In this document: positions 57,987 through 64,000 of the stretch, piece after piece
Position numbering within the stretch: position 1 is the stretch's first letter
How the letters are laid out: each line of letters starts with the position of its first letter
Assembly (NCBI GenBank): GCA_023512835.1
Contig: CM042088.1
Location: 59,765,579 to 59,829,578 of the forward strand
Direction of reading: 5' to 3'
Length of the DNA: 64,000 nt
Origin: Taxillus chinensis
Lineage: Eukaryota > Streptophyta > Magnoliopsida > Santalales > Loranthaceae
Position numbers and translations under genes: made by a program
Notes under the pieces: generated by a model
What the model was told of the DNA's origin: nothing
Databases searched by the model: none
The model's input: the letters and a program-made list of their open reading frames with translations, nothing else

Positions 57987-58555
57987 ATGCCCGAATCCAA
58001 GTGTTACATATTGATAATGATAGGGAATACCATAGTTTAGACCTTTAGCAATTTTTGGCATCACATGGTTCCATCCATCCAACTAGTTGTTTGCATACTC
58101 CTCAATAGAATGGTGTGGTCAAATGAAATAATAGACACTTATTTGAGGTCGTTCGTGCTTCCCTCATTGAGGCTCACATGCCGTTATGTGATTGGGGTGA
58201 AGCTCTTCTCTTTGCTACATTTCTTGTTCATCATGTTTCATTTCGTTCGCTCCAATTCCATACAATCTTTTAGGCACTTGAAACGGCTGTTTTTGCTCCC
58301 ACAATACCAAACCTTCCCCTGCATGTCTTTGGGCGTGTTTCTTATGTTCATCTTCTTCTAAACCAATATAGTAAGCTAATGCCTCAGGCCTTGAAATGTG
58401 TTTTTGTTGGTTATACTCTTCATCAAAAAGGATGTAAGAGCTATCATCACCCCACTACACGCATGTTTATCTCTATATATGTTGTCTTTCATGAAGACAC
58501 TATGTATTTCTCTGAGTTTGATTTTCAGAGGGAGTCTCTTGGCAAAATTTAGACT
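57987..58555 (+). pseudogene. Copia integrase end and following region, degenerate
   Basis: Reads on from the interrupted integrase core: I-D-N-D-R-E-Y (second catalytic Asp region, 58010), then Q-x-N-G-V-V-K (catalytic Glu lost to Lys or a stop, 58107). ALLFATFLVHHV follows, then KCVFVGY (58397) and the C-terminal part up to FSEFDFQ. Stops occur at several codons. Confidence 0.85.
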
Positions 58556-59010
58556 CTTATATACATCCAAGAGGAAGCTGTTGTGGAAATCTATGATCAA
58601 GATGCAGGTAATGTGAATCCTAGTAGTCATAACTTGGACTTAAGTGATGATACACTACCGAATGATATAGTAAGTGTAGAAGCAGATAAGTTAGAACATA
58701 GTGGATGATACTTTGATCAGAATGCCAATAAGCACCAAAAGGCCAAAAGACATAAAACTGAGTCTGAGTCTCTCCCAATTGATACACTAAACCAATTGTT
58801 GTCTGAGGAAAGTCCTTACATAGTGCTAGAGTCATCCAAAAGACAATTACCACAATGTCTTACTCGAGGTATTCCAAAATTTATATATGAACTTCAGTTA
58901 TCTAGTAAAGTAAGATATCCTACGAACCATTATATGTCTACACATCACTTATCACAAACAAATCAGTCATTTGTTAATTAATTATCTACTGTATCTCTAC
59001 CTAACAATGT
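58556..59010 (+). pseudogene. Copia spacer between integrase and reverse transcriptase, degenerate
   Basis: Low-complexity acidic and hydrophilic reading (EEAVVEIYDQDAG ... SEESPYIVLE) typical of the variable linker before reverse transcriptase. It continues to SLPNNV, just before the reverse-transcriptase start (WKAVMNEKMTSL). Confidence 0.7.
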
Positions 59011-59988
59011 GTAGAAAGCCTTGACTGATCCGAGATGGAAAGCTGTGATGAATGAAAAGATGACTTCTTTACAGAAGAATTAAACTTGGGAGCTCGTTGA
59101 CTGTCCTATTGGCAAAAAAATAGTTGGGTGCTGGTGGATCTTTATTATGAAATACAAGATGATGGTACAATTGAACATTTTGAAGTGAGATTAGTGGTAA
59201 AGGGATATACTCAAACTTATGGAATTGACTACGCTGAGATGTTTTCACCTATACCCAAGATTAACACAGTCCGAGTCTTGTTATCCTTACCTATAAATCT
59301 TGACTGATCATTACAACAGTTTGATGTGAATAATGTATTCTTACATGATGGCCTTTTAGAAAACGTTTACATGGATCTTCCACTAATATGCATGGTAACT
59401 GAAAGATAAAAGTAAAAGGTATGCAAATTGAGAAAATCACTATATGGATTAAAACAGTCCCCTAGAGCATGGTTTGGACAATTCACAAAATCCATAACTA
59501 CCTTTGGTTACAAACAAAGCAATTCAAATCACACATTATTTTTAGAGAAGCAACATGGGAAAATTACTACACTCATTGTATATGTGGATGACATACTCGT
59601 CACAAGCAATAACTTAGAAGAGATGAAATCTTTGAAGGAGTACTTGTCCAAAGAATTCGAAATGAAATACTTAGGCCCCTTAAAAATATTTTTTGGGAAT
59701 TGAAGTATCCCGATCAAGCAAAGGAATCTTTCTATCTTAAGGAAAGTATGCCTTAGATCTACTTCATGAAACTGTATGCCAGCATGTTAACCAACTAACA
59801 CTCTGATGGAAGAGGGTCTGAAATTAAACATTGACACAACCCAGGTACCAGTGGACAAGGGAAAATACTAGAGACTAGTTAGGAAATTAATGTACTTAGT
59901 TCACATAAGACCAGATCTGGCCTATGCTCTGAGTGTCATTACTCAATTCATGCATAATCCTTGTGAGCGACATATGAATGCAGTCATA
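59011..59988 (+). pseudogene. Copia reverse transcriptase, degenerate and 3'-truncated
   Basis: Starts DPRWKAVMNEKM, then gives the polymerase motifs in broken frames. The best frame (59428-59703) includes LYGLKQSPRAWF and the catalytic YVDDILVTSN (59580-59610). After 59700 the reading shifts frame, continues with AYALSVITQFMHNP, and stops at 59988, where a copia LTR of another family begins in the middle of the domain. Confidence 0.9.
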
Positions 59989-61545
59989 TGTTGAGATAAT
60001 GTTATATAAAATAGGGTGTTATCCTAATTATGTAAAGACTACTTCTGATTAATTGAAATATATTTTGTTTAAGTATTTGTTTAATTATATTCTTGTGTTT
60101 TGTTATGTGGCTGAGCATTATAACATTTTGTTAGTTATTAAAGTCTATAACTAGGTATATGTGAGACGTATAGTAAATTTATTAATTAGACTAAGTATAA
60201 AATTGGTTTACAATCAGTGAATGGAGTTTGAGATGCTATATTCAGATAAGATTGTGGTGTAGACTATTTTTATAGTGGGAATGATCTAATCTATAATTAT
60301 TGTAAAGAGTTCATAAATAGTAGTACTAGTATGTAGTAGTGATACATATTGAATAAGACCATGATAGAATAAATTTTTCAACTAATTTCTGTTGCATTAT
60401 ATAAATAACTTTATATTATATCACTGAATGACTGTTTTATGAATTGATTTAATTCATATCATTTGATTAACTCATGTTTCTAATTTATGTCTTTTGACTT
60501 ATAAATTAGTGAGAAGCGTAATGCTTTAAATACCTCGATATCTTAGAGATATAATATTACAGATAGTGGAAGCATCAAGTCAGGTGTGTGAAATCCACTG
60601 CTTTTACTATAGAAATAGTAATGATATTCTCATTTGTTTAATTCGGGATTCTTGGGTAAATCATACGTTTGTAACTATATTGGATATATTTTATTATATA
60701 TTCGATCACGAATAGGTCACCCTATTGATACCACATGGATGAAGATATAATTAGAGGTTAAACGAAATCTATTGATAACTGTCTCTAATTATGAATATCA
60801 TAGTGGAGGATCATATTACATGACAATTAGTTATATATATCGATGGAGAAATCCTTTTTTATGGAATCTTATCATTATATCTGCTTAATTTTAGAGTGCA
60901 TTTTTAGTCCCTGATTGTGGCTCAGGCTAAAACTAATAAATAATGATTTAATTGATTGATGATATTAATTGATTAAATATTATTCATTGGAACTTTAATT
61001 AAGTAAGTTCATTTGGTCCCTCTAGCTAGCACTATTTATTCTTGTATGGAGTATTGATCATTGTGAGATAATTCTCTAGCTTTGTTTAAGAGTTCATTAT
61101 TTAACGTGTGTTAATATATATTTAAGTATAAAATATATATACATCGTTATTTATTTAATTAGATTAAATAAATAATAATAAATATTTTTATCCATTTCAT
61201 GTGATTAAATGAATAATTATATAATTTATTTATTTGATAAATAAATAAGTTTAAATATTTATTTAATTAGCTTTAATGTGGAATAATTATATTACTTAAA
61301 GAGTTTAAATAATTATGAATATTGTGTATTATTATTATTTAATTAAAAGGACGTATGCGTAATAACACAAGAGTAACCCTAGTAGAGGTGGTGAAAGCCG
61401 ACCCTAGTAGAGGTGGTGTTCCTGTTCTTTGATCCAAAGGTGCCATAACCCTATATTCCTTGAGAAGGTGAATAGTACAAAAGGCTAAGTGGTGATTGAA
61501 TTCTGGAGGTTACGAGGACGATCGAAGGTTGATCACGAGTTTGTT
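59989..61545 (+). repeat. Diverged copia LTR, 3'-truncated
   Basis: Begins TGTTGAGATAATG and follows the LTR at 8802 almost to its end, but with many substitutions; at the position matching GTGAGTTCGTT it is cut by a gypsy LTR. The last 180 bp or so expected are missing from the window. Two of the three AT-rich hairpins are preserved (61143-61250). No internal region is attached, and no right-hand duplication can be checked. Confidence 0.88.
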
Positions 61546-62935
61546 TGTAAAGACAGGTTTTTAGGTTGATTTATGAGATAGTCTTTATTTGTTAATAAAG
61601 ATATCATTTTGGTATCGTGCTCGACGATATAAGTGTTTTGGTAGTAGTTGGGTTCTATTTGAAGTTCGGGACCCCGAAAGGCTAGTTGTGTAATTTTGGG
61701 TATTTATTAATTAAAAAATTAGTAGAAAATATAAATAAGGGGTAGAGAGAGAAACTCCCATCGTGTGGTCATTTGCATTTCTTAACCTTGGCGAAAGGGA
61801 GAGCATAGAGAGAGAGCTTGGAAGCTTGAAGCCTTGGTGATTTGGAGCGATTAGGTTCGTGGATCTCAAAAAATCACTCCAAGTAGGCGTTCTTGAACTT
61901 CTTATCTCAATTCTGTTCTTGATATGCATGAATTCGCCATAACTTATGACATTTAGCATGAACCCTGGGTTTTAGGGGAAATCTAATTTTGGGTCAGATC
62001 TGGTGGTTTAACATAAGATCTGTGGTTAAGATATGATATATATAGTTGTGTATATGTTTCTGTGATCTAGAGGTTTTATAACCGTGTATTGCATGAGGGT
62101 TGAGATGTCAACCATGAAAATCTGGATCTAAATCTAGATGGATATAATGTGTAAATATATTTGTGTATTATTATTGTTATCGTGTGATTTAGAGGCGTTC
62201 AGGACGCATTTTGGGGTGTATATTATATTTTGTTGAGTAAAAGTGTGTTTGTGAGCGTCTAGGGGTCGCTGGGTTGATTTCAAATGAAAAACAAACTAAA
62301 ATGACGATGAACAGTACCCTTGGCGAACTATAAGGTTCGTAGGGTCGAAGGTCAAACCTTCGAGTTAGAGCTTCGAGTCAGTAGTTCCGAAGTACAGTTC
62401 TGAAGGATCAGGACTATTTACATTGTAAACTTTTACGCCTCTCCACAGTTAAGTAATTTAGTTAAGTTAAAATGTAAATAAGGAAATACTCCTTTTTTGG
62501 ATTCAAAGAAAAATACTAAAAAATTAAATTCTACTCATTCAAAATGTGGAAAATGGAAATTAGTATTGAATCTAGGAAAAATCCAGTTTTTGGTTCAAGG
62601 TAACTACTTGGAAAGTGAGGTTAGACCTCTTAGAAAAATCCCTATAAATCAGGTTATCTTAGTTATGATATGAGGAACTATTGCCGAGACTTTTTATTTC
62701 AAGAAAACACCTTCCACGAAACATCCTCTTCCTTGATGAAGTCCTGAGGATGAATTTGTGGAGACTGGCCTCTATTATATAGGGAGTGTTGCGAAACCCA
62801 AATGCCATACTTCGGAGGTACTATACTTGTATTGACTTGTTGATTTGAGGATATGGGCCTTGGGCTATATGACTTGTTTATGCATTCTCATCGTGATTCA
62901 CAGGTTGTACTATGTGGTTGACGTGACAGGCTGAG
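61546..62935 (+). repeat. Gypsy LTR, plus strand, interrupted on the right
   Basis: Begins TGTAAAGACAGG and is homologous to the first part of the LTR at 4300: a U3 motif (61628), a GA-rich tract (61797-61820) and a CTTCGAG-type island (62335-62400). At 62935 an inverted LTR begins; the remainder, if present, lies outside the window. Confidence 0.82.
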
Positions 62936-64000
62936 TGTCACGCCCCCGAATTCCAGGGTACCCAGAACCAAGAACATGACTTCCCCTTGCCCGCACCCGA
63001 AAGGTCAAGGGGTAGGTGACTAGCACCAATAGAGACTACACCGCGGGTGCTATCTCAAATATGCAACTTTGTACAGTCATACTTTAAGGGTAATCCTGTA
63101 CTTTCCCATACATCGACATGCATACAATAGGTCAAACAGTCATACAAACATCATATGATAAATAATGTGTAATACTAGTGTCCATGGACCCTTGTATGGG
63201 ATATCACACAAAACAATACAGAATATAGTACTGTATCATATATCAGAGTAATGAGCACGTCCTCCTGGAAGAAAGTCCTCCACTAATCTCGGGGCACACC
63301 TGAAAAGGGTAAATAACAAGTAAGGGTGAGCGACAAGCTCAATAGGTGACCCTAAAACTCCACATTATGCAAACATAGAAGTCTACACTATATGCTCAGT
63401 GTATCCGTGCATCGTGTAGTGTGCACAATCATCAGGACTCAGCCTGCAAACAAACATCAGGACCTAGCTTGCCACACAGGACAGCTTGTCTACGGTCCTC
63501 AACAGGATCCCAGCTCAGGGCACTAATCCCTAGCTCCACGAGCTCAAGAGCTCACGAGCTCAACGGCTCAATACGATCCTCAATAGGATCTCAGCTCAGG
63601 GCACTCAGCCCTAGCTCCACGAGCTCAATGGCTCAACCCAGGCCTTAGCCTGTCACGTCAACCACATAGTATCACATATGCCTCATGGTGAGAACACAAA
63701 CAAGTCATGGAGTCCAAGCCCCAAATCCTCAAACCAACATACCAACACCAGTATGGCCTTAAGGTTCATAACACTCCCTTTATAATTGAGGCCAGTCTTC
63801 ACAAATCGATTCTCATTCCTTGACCAAGGAAGAAGATACTCATAACAATTGTTTTCTTGCAATCAAAAGTCTCGACATTGGGTCCCCATATCATAACTAA
63901 GATAATATGATTTTTGGAGATTTTTCTGAGATGTCTAACCCCACTTTCCAAAATGTCCCCTCTACGAAAAACTGATTTTTTCCGAGATTTTGCACTAAAT
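62936..64000 (-). repeat. Gypsy LTR, minus strand, running off the right edge
   Basis: Begins TGTCACGCCCCCGAATTCC, the reverse of an LTR 3' end, and matches 18514-19560 over its visible length. It includes the reversed GCTCACCCCT block (63326-63350) and the repeated CTCAGGGCACT/TAGCTCCACGAGCTC block (63510-63640). Open frames inside it are repeat translations. Confidence 0.85.

Larger units (their letters stand above)
41300..59988 (+). mobile_element. Degenerate Ty1/copia element split by four later insertions
   Basis: The reading order primer-binding site (41665), gag (42490-43220), protease (43380), integrase (46390-46809, 56055-56170, 57987-58350) and reverse transcriptase (59010-59700) can be followed across the insertions. 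The 5' LTR ends at 41664 (TTTTAACA), but its start, placed here at about 41300, is not clear. The 3' part is lost: the RNase H region is cut at 59988 by a copia LTR of another family. Many stops show that it is an old copy. Confidence 0.85.

Overview
The window is nuclear DNA of a flowering plant, most likely a eudicot: one intron-rich ARGONAUTE1-type gene with GT-AG introns sits between two thick blocks of nested LTR retrotransposons. I see no bacterial-type operons, CRISPR arrays, rRNA or tRNA genes. The species cannot be named from sequence alone.

Left block (1-26047). It opens with the 5' part of a minus-strand Ty3/gypsy element (protease active site to LTR, 1-3610) that runs off the left edge. 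That element sits in a minus-strand gypsy LTR (pieces 3611-4299, 6805-8048, 15416-15763), which is also split by a plus-strand solo LTR (4300-6804, duplication ATTAT) and by a minus-strand solo LTR (8049-15415, duplication CTTTC). The latter carries an internally deleted Ty1/copia element (8802-14410, duplication TCCCA). Next come a broken gypsy pol (15764-16374 and 20851-21060) split by a head-to-head LTR pair, a gene-free stretch, and one more LTR-in-LTR nest (22022-26042).

Centre (26048-41300). A short fragment resembling the KH-domain ribosome-assembly factor PNO1 lies next to the promoter of the only clearly intact gene, an AGO1 orthologue. Its coding sequence of 21 exons (29568-38422) adds up to exactly 1117 codons plus stop in one open frame. 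It keeps the catalytic D-E-D-H residues and a near-perfect miR168 site. One intron has a GC donor, and the 2.9-kb intron 11 holds an inverted-repeat element. AT-rich DNA with a LINE-like remnant follows.

Right block (41300-64000). A degenerate copia element, recognisable from primer-binding site through gag, protease, integrase and reverse transcriptase, is split by a MITE-like element and by three separate gypsy insertions, each with a perfect 5-bp duplication. These are a solo LTR (43613-46385), a complete 9.2-kb element (46810-56049) and a second solo LTR (56176-57981). The block ends in a copia LTR, a gypsy LTR fragment and an inverted gypsy LTR running off the right edge.

The elements are dead: four in-frame TAG stops in the complete one, and decayed LTR termini in several solo LTRs. 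I found no evidence of a wholly new system. The most unusual signals are shared modules inside LTRs that otherwise look different: a conserved block near the 3' end, a terminal hairpin with two compensatory base-pair changes, a paired ACGT near-palindrome before the TATA box, a repeated U3 motif, and a hypervariable CTCGAG/GTCGAC-type island.
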